The translations under genes were made by a program, and so were the position numbers. A DNA stretch of 64,000 bases from Symsagittifera roscoffensis (taxonomy: Eukaryota; Xenacoelomorpha; Acoela; Convolutidae), in NCBI RefSeq assembly GCF_963678635.1, contig NC_087066.1, positions 44,565,624 through 44,629,623 on the forward strand, written 5' to 3'. The notes below the pieces were generated by a model. That model saw nothing but the letters and a program-made list of their open reading frames with translations, had not been told where the DNA came from and did not search any database. Position 1 is the stretch's first letter, and each line of letters starts with the position of its first letter. Shown here piece by piece: positions 33,756-43,674 of the stretch.

Positions 33756-34086
33756 TTTTGGAATAGTTTGAATATTTTTTTCTTATGATTAATTAAACCT
33801 ATGTGTTTATAACTTCCTTCTATGAAAATCATTAAGAGGAATGTTGACAATGCACAGAATTTTTTTGCTTTTTTATTCTTTTACAAATTTTTTAAATTAG
33901 CGAAACTAGAAAGGTGAGAAAAATAACAAAAAGAAAAAAGATTAAATTTTAAATAAGCTGCAAAAAATAATGAAAAAGAGAAGTGCTATTTCCAAAATGT
34001 TTATGGTGAAGAAAATACAAAGTTTTAAGAATGTTGTAAAAAGTGAAAGTAACTCTCAAATGATTCTTTTAAAGTATTGGACTGGT

Positions 34087-34523
34087 CTAGAGAGAAGCAT
34101 TCGAGAAGTCATTTGTTTTGTCGAAGCTTTTTTCTCCTTTTTTCGGGTTGGGGATCGTCGGATTGCTTATTGATTTTTGACAAGTGGGTTCAACATGGGG
34201 AATTTTTGGTGAAGTAAAGTCTGGAGGTTTAGGAACGAAAAAAGTTGTTTTAATTTTCTTTATTGGATGGTCGGAGTTTTTCGAAGTTGTATCGACTTTC
34301 TGAATGATCAAGTCAGATTTTGTCCTATGGCTTATTTAATAATTTTCCTTGGGGAAATTTGGGGTACAAATTGAGAAAATATAATTGATTTTTTTTCTGA
34401 GCGATAGGGGAGGGTTGTGACATTTATGTTATGTTTTTTTAAAGATGTCAAATGTGAGGGTATTTTATATTTTTGAACTAGAGTTGTTTTAGCTATAGCT
34501 TCAGATCTATCTGAAGTTAGCAA
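34087..34523 (-). pseudogene. A3 Pro/Ser/Lys-rich ORF and possible pol C-terminus
   Basis: Two adjacent minus-strand frames: 34,332-34,523 (with TSLKKHNINVTTLPYRSEKK, a possible pol tail) and 34,087-34,311 (ending KTNDFSNASL). Both recur in A2, at 12,889 and 12,634. A frameshift near 34,375 separates the pol-tail sequence from its A2 form. Confidence 0.35.
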
Positions 34524-35750
34524 TTCGTCGGCTATTGAACATGGTATTGGAATGGGGTGATGATTAAAACGACAGTGATTGGTTGATTTTGAACCATGTT
34601 CAAAATAAAAAAAAACAATTTTAACCAGAAGTGATCAGAACATGATGAACGTATTTAAAAAATTAAAGGCTTTCTAAAACTCAATTTCTCTAATATTCTA
34701 GATTGTGATATGAAAGTTTTAAAATCTTTTCGTGGTTGATTTCGAAGTCGCGTTGTTCTGATTTTTCTTTTCTTTCTTGTATTAAAATTTTTTCTTCTCT
34801 CTCGCGATTAATTCTTTGTTTTTCAGTTATTTGTTTTTTTGACTAATTTTACTAAAATTAATGAATGAAATAAATGTTATTTTCCCTGTTGATTATCAGT
34901 TTCTGCAAATTCGTTTAGAAATTTTAGTCCTGTCAAGGAGTACAAATGTGGTAATTTGCGAAGAGCGTATTCTTTTGGAAAGTATGGTATAAGATTATTC
35001 CTATGTTGTATTATTTATGTTTTAGTATCAAGGAGTTTATATCTAACCTATGTGGGTTTTTTGTTTATTTGGTAGAGTCCTATGCGGATAGATTAAAATG
35101 TTTTAGATATTCTTTTTTGTGTTACAAAATTTGGGATTAAGTCATAGGTTCTTATTTTTAAACCGGTGGCTGGTGTGAAATGCGAATTTATTTGAGATTG
35201 AATGTTTTGTCTTTGTAAATTTTTTAAAGCAATTTTGTGATAAATTTTGTTGTGTTTTCTAATCTCTGCTTAAAATCCATTCAGTATGTGTTCCACACGC
35301 TCATTATATGACTTGTGGGTGATAAAAACTATCTTCATGATGTGCATGTAATTGTAAATTCTAACTAAATGAGTCTTTCATATGTCACCAATCATTTTGT
35401 GCGTTTTTTGAGGAGTTTGATATGACTATTATCAGTTTTTGTGGTTTTTGTTTAAAACCATTTCATATGGTGATCATTCTAGATTTGTTGTGATTTGTGA
35501 ATTATATGCTAATGGTAAAAGCCTTACGTTAGTTGACCATCGGTATATTTATTAGCATTTCCAGTTATGATACATCTAAGATATTCTTGTGAGTAACACA
35601 ATTTCAATTTAACAGTTAGTTCAAGAGGCATGTGATGTTCGGGGTTTGTATTTTAGGTTATAAAGGTGATATAATGTGATGACTTTGTTGTTTTTTGAAT
35701 TCAAAGTCAATGTCTGTGACAAGGATTTCTGGAAGTCCACATTTGGCTAT

Positions 35751-36089
35751 TCAATGTTCATATAGTGTTGTATATGCATACTTAACAATACAAAGAGGTA
35801 CAGGATTGAGCGCTACGCAAAGAGTAAAGGCATCGACTATTACTATTATGTATGAATTTCTTTCTGAGGACAGCGACAAAGGACCCTTTGTGTCAAATGA
35901 TATCCTGTGGTCAAAATATAGACTTTGTCCTTTAAAATTGTGTTTTTCAGCTAATTGTTTTTGGTGTGGATATGGCGTATTTAATTGATATACTATGCAA
36001 TCATTGAATAAGACTTTTATCCAAATTGGTTCCTTTGGAAAGTAGAAATTTCGAAAAAAAGTTCGAACATGTTTTTGCTGATTCTGCAT
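35751..36089 (-). pseudogene. Element A integrase (Ty3-type)
   Basis: A 112-codon minus-strand frame. The middle part (CIVYQLNTPYPHQKQ) matches the end of the HHCC zinc motif of Ty3 integrases, with Tyr where the second Cys is expected. The segment FDTKGPLSLSSERNSYIIVI, followed by VDAF, is the start of the DDE core with its first catalytic Asp. Downstream, about 35,100-35,750, is too broken to place the second Asp and the Glu with confidence. Integrase inserts the element's DNA into the genome. Confidence 0.75.
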
Positions 36090-36099
36090 GTCGTTTTGT

Positions 36100-36735
36100 G
36101 TTTAGGGAATGTAAATTGTAAAAATTGAAGTGCTATTAGTATCATACTTAATAGTAGACAAGGTACTTTCGTTTCTGGAGTATGATATTCCAAAAGATCA
36201 TTATTTTCCTTTTTTGTTGCGTTATTGAGTTTTCAGAAAAACCGAAGTAGTGTTTTGTTTCCTGAAGTTGTGATATCTGCTATTATAGGTTTTGTTTTAT
36301 GTTTTTGCCATGATTTAAGTTGTCAAGGTTTTGATTTTTTTGTTGTAAGTCTAGTGTTAATGTTTTTTTGTAATTGATAGAAAGATGTTCTGGATTTCCT
36401 TTTTCGAGAAAGGTATATTATCTAAAGGGTCTTGTTGATTAAATATTTTTATGGTATAATTGGAATTTAAATTTAAAACGAATTTACCTGTGTAATATCG
36501 GGATAGGTTTATACTGCATATTTGCATTCCATTTGTGGTAATGTTTTAACTTCTGGAGACGTTTTTTAAATATTTCTTAGACTTCTGCGGTTGTTTTTCG
36601 TGATATTAATTCCGGTGGTGTAGTTTGATTAAGCGTGTCTGGTAAAGCAAGGTTTCTTCCTGCGGTCTAAACTATTTGTAGGTTTGGGAATATTATTGAG
36701 ATAAGTTGAAATCTATAAACTCTATGGTTTGGTTA
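36100..36735 (-). other. Decayed pol linker between RNase H and integrase
   Basis: No frame longer than about 50 codons on either strand. Its position between the RNase H and integrase remnants suggests decayed pol sequence. Nothing else is seen. Confidence 0.4.
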
Positions 36736-36739
36736 TGAT

Positions 36740-37060
36740 TTTTCAGTAAATAGAAAAACGATTGGTTTGTGATTTTTAAATAGAACTGTTGGATGTTTTG
36801 GTACAAGGGTTAAAAAGTCGTTTTCTGTGAGAGTATATACTATTGCTATACACTCTCTCATAACTGTAGAGAGCCTAAGTTCTGCTTGCGTGAAGAGTTT
36901 TGAGTTTGCTGATTTATTTTGATTGTACTTTTAAATGATTGCAAGAGTGCTACGCCAATTGCAAAATTTGAAGCGTCAAATATAGCATAAATCTGTTGAT
37001 CTGGATCTAGAATTGAGTTTGAGATCTGTTCTGTGAGGAGGACTTTTAATTCATCAAAAC
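36740..37060 (-). pseudogene. Element A RNase H domain
   Basis: On the minus strand the segment IYAIFDASNFAIGVALLQ (about 36,940-36,995) is the first RNase H motif of Ty3-type pol, with the catalytic Asp in FDAS. Downstream, in another frame, are a Glu-bearing segment with CIAIVYTLTEND and a KPIVFLF segment matching the later motifs. Stops and shifts separate them. Confidence 0.65.
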
Positions 37061-37149
37061 CATTTTCGATGTTCTAATGTCCATTCAAAACTATTCTGTT
37101 GTCTGAGAATATCATAAAATGGTCTTAGGTGTAATTACATTCAATTAAC

Positions 37150-37660
37150 TTATTTACTTGAAAAATTTAACATTCCACGGAAATCTTGGATTTTCTTTTT
37201 ATTTGATGGAGATTGAGTTTTTACTATAGCATTTATTTGTAATTTTAATAGAGTAATTGTATTACCTTCAATAATATGTCCAAGGATTTTGACAAGAAAA
37301 AGAAAAAAATTTGATTCGTCTTGGGCTGCTTTCATGTTTTCTTTTAATAAAATTTGGTGATATTTTTCTAAAATTTTAAACATGGCTTGTTTTGTTTGTG
37401 ATTATATGAAAACATCGTCTAAATATGTGATATCAATTTTACTAAAATTGAATGGGTCAAAGATTTTGCTCATAAAGGCTGAAAAAGCTGCTGGTCTTAT
37501 GGAAATTCAATAGAAGAGTCTGTTGAATTCGTATTATTGGTTTCCAATAACAAATTGTGTAAGTCGTCGTGATTGTTCGTCAAGTGGCATTTGATTATAT
37601 GCGCTGTTTATGAAAGCAGTGGTACAATAGTGTCCGTTTTTTGTGAGTATTACTTGGATT
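37150..37660 (-). pseudogene. Element A reverse transcriptase, palm and thumb
   Basis: YLDD, the RT catalytic motif, is encoded at 37,414-37,425 (minus), preceded by KIDIT. The ORF at 37,150-37,383 continues with FKILEKYHQILLKENM, FLVKILGHIIEGNTI and IQDFRGMLNFSSK. These match the conserved FLGHII and FLGMxNYY region of Ty3 RT thumb. A stop follows the YLDD segment. The enzyme copies element RNA into DNA. Confidence 0.8.
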
Positions 37661-37664
37661 GGTT

Positions 37665-37952
37665 CTATGGTTCATCATTAAGGGAATTGAGATATCTTGC
37701 GCCTTTAGCGAAAATGATAACGAGATTTATGAAACAATAACCTTTTTGTTGTTCTTCTTTATTTAATGGTGATATGATTTCATATTGTTCCGGAATATCT
37801 AAAAAACTGTTCACTTTGTCTTTTAAGTGAATTGGTAATTTACTTGCTCGTTGTTTTTTGAAAACTGCGTCTGGTCTAAGGGGCAGGTGTATTGGTGAAT
37901 TTATTTTTTCAACATCAAGTTTAGATGAAGCATAAATTTTTTTATATTTCAT
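37665..37952 (-). pseudogene. Element A reverse transcriptase N-terminal part
   Basis: A 95-codon frame with SPIHLPLRPDAVFKKQRASK and EQYEIISPLNKEEQQ, corresponding to the fingers region entered by Ty3 RTs (...PxR..P......I..L...GII.PS.SP...). The ending ARYLNS matches the DYRxLN position. The first 85 codons overlap the duplicated block that begins at 37,866. Confidence 0.7.
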
Positions 37953-39040
37953 TAAAAGTTCTGCTAATTGATCAAATTCTTGTTGATTCAGTTGTGATTG
38001 TTGAAAATTAAGAATTGCGAGAAATTTTCGTTGTTCAATTGTATAATTTGAGATATGTAATAAAGGTTTAAAATAAGTTGTTTTTGTGAAAAAAGCCGTA
38101 TTTTGTTTAGAATCGTTTGTAGTTTTGTTTATGGATAATTCTTGATTAAGAATAGTGGGTTGACAAATTTCTAGTAGTTTAATAATGTTGTTTACTCAAA
38201 AAGCTCTTTCTTCTGTCGGATGAATTGTAGCATTTGTTTCTCAATATCCTAGAAGTCCTAGAGGTAATATGACTTTATTTGGTCGGTTGTTGTATACGTG
38301 TACAGGGATTAGATTTGAAGTTTTATCTTTTGTGAATGTAATGGATGAAATTGTTACTGAAAAAAATTAGGATTTTGTTTAAATTCAAGGTCAGGCATGT
38401 ATAGTTTCTGTTTGCTCTGAATAACATTTTTTATTGGTGTACATGAGTTTTAGAGAAGTTATATACGTTTCCTGATAATGGTTTCAAGTGTTTTCGTTGT
38501 TGATTATACATGGGATAAAAATTTGAGAAAGAACGGTGATTGCTTATCGAGTTTTTGAAAAAGTGTAAATGATGTAAAATTTATTCTTGTATACTGGTCT
38601 TTCATATGTTGTTTACTATTCAGTATGTTAACGGTATTCAAACAATATGGTGTTTTATATCTGTTATGGTGAAAATTTGTTTAAAGGTTTTTTCTACAAG
38701 TTTAATTTGTTCCATCCTTCGAGTTGGAACAAGGTTTAATTGAATATTTCCATAGATTGTAAGACTTCATCCTTGTGTTGTGGCTAATTTGCCTGAAGTT
38801 TTTGAAAGTGATAATCTTGGATGTAGATTTGAATTTCACTCCATGTGGGAATGTTTATAATATTTGATTCTGCACCTGAATCATTTCGGAAAGCAATTAT
38901 TAGGTATGGGGATTGAAAACTTTTATACTTTGGATTTTCTTAGAGAAGTTGAATAGTCCGATTTTTTTATTTGGTGATTGTATTTTTTTTGTCGTGTTTT
39001 GATAAATATGATTCTTATTTGAATTGTTTTCAAAAAATTA
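37866..39040 (-). repeat. 1,175-bp tandem duplication in pol, unit 1
   Basis: It matches 39,041-40,215 with about 1-2 percent divergence by eye. Both units end CAAAAAATTATG and begin CGTCTGGTCTAAGG. The unit spans the protease and the segment up to RT. Confidence 0.9.
38780..38985 (-). pseudogene. Element A aspartic protease, duplicated copy nearer RT
   Basis: The active-site motif DSGA is encoded at 38,871-38,882 on the minus strand in the context FRNDSGAESNIINIPTW. D-S/T-G-A is the retropepsin signature. The same motif occurs 1,174 bp away at 40,045-40,056. The frame is broken on both sides. Confidence 0.65.
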
Positions 39041-40215
39041 TGCGTCTGGTCTAAGGGGGAGGTGTATTGGTGAATTTATTTTTTCAACATCAAGTTTAGA
39101 TGAATCATAAATTTTTTTATATTTCATTAAAAGTTCTGCTAATTGATCAAATTCTTGTTGATTCAGTTGTGATTGTTGAAAATTAAGAATTGCGAGAAAT
39201 TTTCGTTGTTCAATTGTATAATTTGAGATATGCAATAAAGGTTTAAAATAAGTTGTTTTTGTGAAAAAGCCGTATTTTGTTTAGAATCGTTTGTAGTTTT
39301 GCTTATGGATAATTCTTGATTAAGAATAGTGGGTTGACAAATTTCTAGTAGTTTAATAATGTTGTTTACTCAAAGTGCTCTTTCTTCTGTCGGATGAATT
39401 GTAGCATTTGTTTCTCAATATTCTAGAAGTCCTAGAGGTAATATGATTTTATTTGGTCGGTTGTTGTATACGTGTACAGGGATTAGATTTGAAGTTTTAT
39501 CTTTTGTGAATGTAATGGATGAAATTGTTACTGAAAAAAATTAGGATTTTGTTTAAATTCAAGGTCAGGCATGTATAGTTTCTGTTTGCTCTGACTAATA
39601 TTTTTTATTGGTGTACTTCAGTTTTAGAGAAGTTATATACGTTTCCTGATAATGGTTTCAAGTGTTTTCGTTGTTGATTATACATGGGATAAAAATTTGA
39701 GAAAGAACGGTGATTGCTTATCGAGTTTTTGAAAAAGTGTAAATGATGTAAAATTTATTCTTGTATACTGGTCTTTCATATGTTGTTTACTATTCAGTAT
39801 GTTAACGGTATTCAAACAATATTGTGTTTTATATCTGTTATGGTAAAAATTTGTTTGAAGGTTTTTTCTACAAGTTTAATTTGTTCCATCCTTCGAGTTG
39901 GAACAAGGTTTAATTGAATATTTCCATAGATTGTAAGACTTCATCCTTGTGTTGTGGCTAATTTGCTTGAAAATTTTGAAAGTGATAATCTTGGATGTAG
40001 ATTTGAATTTCACTCCATGTGGGAATGTTTATAATATTTGATTCTGCACCTGAATCATTTCGGAAAGCAATTATTAGGTATGGGGATTGAAAATTTTTAT
40101 ACTTTGGATTTTCTTAGAGAAGTTGAATAGTCCGATTTTTTTATTGGTGATTGTATTTTATTTGTCGTGTTTTGATAAATATGATTCTTATTTGAATTGT
40201 TTTCAAAAAATTATG
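39041..40215 (-). repeat. 1,175-bp tandem duplication in pol, unit 2
   Basis: Second unit, adjoining gag. It includes the ORF 39,038-39,235 (ISNYTIEQRKFLAILNFQQS), the same linker found at 37,866 onward, and the second DSGA at 40,045-40,056. Confidence 0.9.
39950..40160 (-). pseudogene. Element A aspartic protease, copy adjoining gag
   Basis: DSGA is encoded at 40,045-40,056 with the same flanks as the other copy. Being next to gag, this is the ancestral position for a Ty3 protease. Confidence 0.65.
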
Positions 40216-40399
40216 GAGTGTCACCTTTTTGTTTTTGGTTATTTTTTGATTCCTTGAGATTTGAAATGCTTCCATTGTTTTGGTAGTAATTTGAATCGAT
40301 TGGTGTTTCGTATTCAATGTCAACTTGAAGCATGTTTATTAAAAGCGTAATTTCTGTTTCCCTTTTGTCGTCTGTTGTTTTACAATGTATGTGATTTGA

Positions 40400-41404
40400 C
40401 TAAATTTCCGAATTTTTTGTAATGTCAATTGGGTTTCTGGTTGGGTTTCTGATGTTTTGGTGTCCTATATCTGTAGTTGTGATTTTATGAATTTGACTTC
40501 TGAATGTTTTTTCTCTGTGGCGACTGAGAATAGTTTCTCTGTCTGTTGGGGTAGTTGTTATTTTGATTGCTGGAGTTATCACGAGATCTATTATGATTTT
40601 TGTTACAACATGGTTCAATGTTAGAGTAGTTTTGCGATCTTTTTTTGGCATAATTTTGATTTCTAATTATTGAAAAATTTTGATTCCGTTTGTATGACGA
40701 CTTTCTTGAACGATCATTAGTATACTATATGTTTCTTGAGTTCGAATAGGAACGATTTCAATTACAATTTGACTAATTGCTTCTAATAGAGTTTGATCTT
40801 GAATATTTATTTCGATACTGGTTGTTCTGACTATTTGATCTGCTATATCTGTTTTGTGAAAAGCTCCGTGAATTTCTTCTGTCTGGGGATATTCCGCGAA
40901 CTTTATTTCGATAAAGTGATTGTTGTCAATAGTTATTGTAGATTTCTGGAAAAGGTTTTCCCGAACTTTTGTTACTTTGAATGGTTTTGTTTGGTAGGTT
41001 TTGATCTTTTTACATTTATTGGTAAAAAGATTTTGGATTTGGTTTTCTTTTTTTTTTTGCGGTTTATTCTGTTTATCCTGTTGATTTTGTCTGCATTCAG
41101 CAATGCTATGTCCATATCTACGACAACAAGTGCTCCGTTTTTTGAAAAATGGTTTTTCTTCAAAAGTTAGGCTCTTTTCGTATATATTCAATATTTGAGA
41201 AATGTTTTCTGCTAATTCATTACCAGAGTCAGAATAATTTTTAATAAATGAGATTTTTGTTTGATTTTTGTTTACTAATTTTAATTTCAATTTTTCTGTT
41301 ACTTCAATTTTCATAGTGATTTCAGCTTGTTCTAATTTATCTACCTGTTTGTTAAAATCTATATCGGGTGAATGATGGACGTGTTGCTCTCTTTTTTCAT
41401 GCAA
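40400..41404 (-). pseudogene. Element A gag, nucleocapsid part
   Basis: The main frame, 40,667-41,404, has 245 codons and is the longest in element A. A zinc knuckle reads STCCRRYGHSIAEC. The spacing of the second Cys, His and last Cys fits CX2CX4HX4C, but the first Cys position is Ser (AGC), one base from TGC. The flanks are Lys, Gln and Asn rich, as usual for nucleocapsid. A second short frame at 40,400-40,651 continues a Thr/Ile/Arg-rich tail. It packages element RNA in the particle. Confidence 0.7.
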
Positions 41405-41654
41405 TTTTGCGTGATTGCGGTGTTGGAGTCATCACCAATTTTTCTGTCATTTTCGTATATTTTTAATCATGTGTTTTCCTTACTAAAGTTTCAATTCTGT
41501 CTGCGAGTTGTTTTATTGTTTAGTTGGGAAGTGCACGGATTGCGTTACACAGTACTCCTTGGTGTTGCTGCTTTCTTTCAGAGTCGAATATTTTCGAAAA
41601 TTCTGGTATGGATCTTTTCCAATCTGATTTAATGTCTATCGGTAAAACTGAAAA

Positions 41655-42693
41655 CTATTTTTGAGCTGCTCCATCAAGTGTGGTTGGGATTATAGCTGCA
41701 ATTCTATGTATCCAGTTTTGATGGAGTGGTGTTTTTACTAGTTCTGGCCCAATATTTAACTTTAAGTTGGCTGTGACTGCATTTTGACTGCATAAATTGT
41801 CTTCTACTGAGTATTCACGGTCTGTTCCTGTAAATACAATGAGGGGTTTGTTTGAAGATATATATGATTCGCCCATAAGGTATGGTTTCATAGTCATTTG
41901 AAAGATTCTGCTGCGTTTGGTATTTGTGAAAAATTTGTGAGTTGGGTCTTTGTGGTTTCATGTTGTTGTAAATAACTTGGTAATGGGATTTTACTTTGCA
42001 TTTCATTTGGTTGACCTTGTGTATTTATAGAGTTAAGTGGTTGTGAATTATTATTGTATGATGCTGAAATTTGTCTTTGAAGGAAGGGTTTGTTTTGATT
42101 GCCTTTCTTGTTCAGTGTAGGATTCAAAAAAAATCTGGTTGGTGAATACGATCTGATTAAACAAAGTTTCAGTTGTTAATTTGTAAATTATTACAATGAT
42201 GTTGTTGGTTTTGATTGAAGTAATCTTCATCTTCTGAAAAATGTGATTGATTTCTTTTGAGTTGTTTGTTAGGTATATTTATATTTTGTTGAAAGAGTGA
42301 GTAGTTTTCACTGCGATCTGTTGTAGTTTGTTGTTGATCCTTGAAGAAAACTGAGTGGGGGCTTATTATGGCAGTTGTTTGATATAGCAAAATTCTTGTG
42401 TTTGGTTTTGATTGCGTATGTAGAAGGGTTTGGTTACTGGTCTATTTATAATATTATTCGCAAAAAAATTTAATTTTGATTTGGAAAACTGTTTTTAGTT
42501 GGAGATTTTGCTTGTTTAATTGTCGTGTTTTAGTTATTGATCTATATGTTTGATAATTCCTTTGTGAAAATTTTGGGACAACGGATGGTTTTACTGTTGA
42601 ATGAATAGTTGTCTGTGGGAATGGAGTGTTTTTATGTGGTGTTCTAAGTGTAGGATGAATAGGAGAAATGTTTTGTTGTGTTGTTGTAGGCAT
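41655..42693 (-). pseudogene. Element A gag N-terminal region (fragmented)
   Basis: Four overlapping minus-strand fragments: 42,454-42,693, 42,169-42,390, 41,894-42,127 and 41,655-41,897. The composition is Gln/Asn/Pro-rich (SQRNYQTYRSITKTRQ, HFSEDEDYFNQNQQHH), then a hydrophobic segment. They precede the zinc knuckle in the transcription direction, as gag should. Frameshifts separate every piece. Confidence 0.5.
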
Positions 42694-43130
42694 TGTTGCA
42701 ATTATTTCTTCGTTAAAAAATCTGTTGGGGTTTGAGTATCTTATGTAAGATTTTTTTTGTTACGTTAATGGTTTCTTGTGTGTTAAAAAATGTTGAGTTC
42801 AAACTATTTCCTGATCTTTCATTGAACATTGTAGTATAATTCAAGGGTGTTGCATCAATAGTAAGTGGAATAACTCTTACATAATCTTCCTTTACAGAAA
42901 AAGTAGTAACTATTGCACTTGAAATGTCGTTTGTTATAATCTGTAAAGATTTTTCAGAATTTTACCTCTATTTCTTCCGTTTGTAGTTGATATGGTGTTT
43001 GATCTGGTTGTGATCGTAAATTTTCAATTGTTAATATTCCGTTGTATGGAGTGATAAAACAGATGCCTTTTATATAGTGATCAAGGGTTTGTCTTTTTAA
43101 TTTTACATCGGAAAACCCTTGAGTAGTATC
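42694..43130 (-). pseudogene. Most 5' preserved sequence of element A (gag leader or upstream ORF)
   Basis: Short minus-strand frames here encode plausible protein, for example KGICFITPYNGILTIENL at about 43,020-43,075 and DYVRVIPLTIDATPLNYTT near 42,830-42,890. They are in different frames. The element is cut at 43,130 by the left inverted repeat of the next transposon. Identity of the product unknown. Confidence 0.35.
43081..43122. repeat. 10-bp inverted repeat just outside the Maverick-type terminus
   Basis: TCAAGGGTTT (43,081-43,090) and AAACCCTTGA (43,113-43,122) are perfect reverse complements with a 22-nt loop. They lie 9 bp left of the TIR. Confidence 0.6.
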
Positions 43131-43575
43131 AAGATTGGGTATAGAGTCAACAATGTATTAAAATAGGGAATACCAACGGTAAGGTTTGATGGTTTGTGTG
43201 ATGGTAAGAGAATGGTAAGAAAAACGAACTTTTTTCTGGATTTTGCGTGGAAATGTCTAATTTTTTCGCAAAAATTTTTGGCGTGCGTTATCTAATTGTT
43301 CAATATCTTTGGTTAATTACCTGTAGATGGTAGAATGAAGGTTTTTTAATCAGTTTTTTGGTACATGTAAGTCAATGGTAAGAGTTTTTGGGCAAAATCT
43401 TTGAATTTTTATCACAAAATTTGGAAAATTTTCAAAATAATTTCAAAACACGATAAGCTTTGTTGAAATTCAACCTATCAACTAACTCATTGGGCAGTTT
43501 TTTTTTGAAGCATCCACTTGGATTTATTCTGAAACCTACTGGAACTTCAAAAAAAGTCAAACATTTGAGAAAAAA
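43131..43575 (+). repeat. Left terminal inverted repeat
   Basis: Aligned by eye to the reverse complement of 53,030-53,455, with long matching runs such as AATACCAACGGTAAGGTTTG, ATCTAATTGTTCAATATC and CTGAAACCTACTG. Several small indels separate the arms, so they have diverged for some time. Confidence 0.85.
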
Positions 43576-43674
43576 ATTGAATTACAAGGAAAGTATATAA
43601 ATCACTGCAACGTTTTTGAAATTTACCGCAACTTTAAAATAAAACACCAACAAAATACTGCTTGTTACAAAGAT

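Larger units (their letters stand above)
28869..43130 (-). mobile_element. Element A copy 3 (A3), nearly full-length Ty3-like retroelement of about 14 kb
   Basis: Read leftwards the order is gag, protease, RT, RNase H, integrase, then the ORFs shared with A1 and A2. Protease before RT and integrase after RNase H is the Ty3 order. The left boundary matches that of A2 (CCGACCGGTTCTTGTGG). The right end is cut by the terminal repeat of the Maverick-type element, so the 5' LTR is missing. Internal deletions relative to A1/A2 occur near 29,897 (about 330 bp), 31,577 (about 580 bp) and 33,942 (about 115 bp). No frame is intact. Confidence 0.8.

Noticed and set aside
37561-37665. Small host gene between RT fragments
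   Set aside because: The interval is bridged by broken RT sequence on the minus strand, and no independent start or splice signals are convincing.
40793-41170. 125-codon plus-strand hydrophobic ORF
   Set aside because: Antisense to the element A nucleocapsid frame that contains the zinc knuckle.
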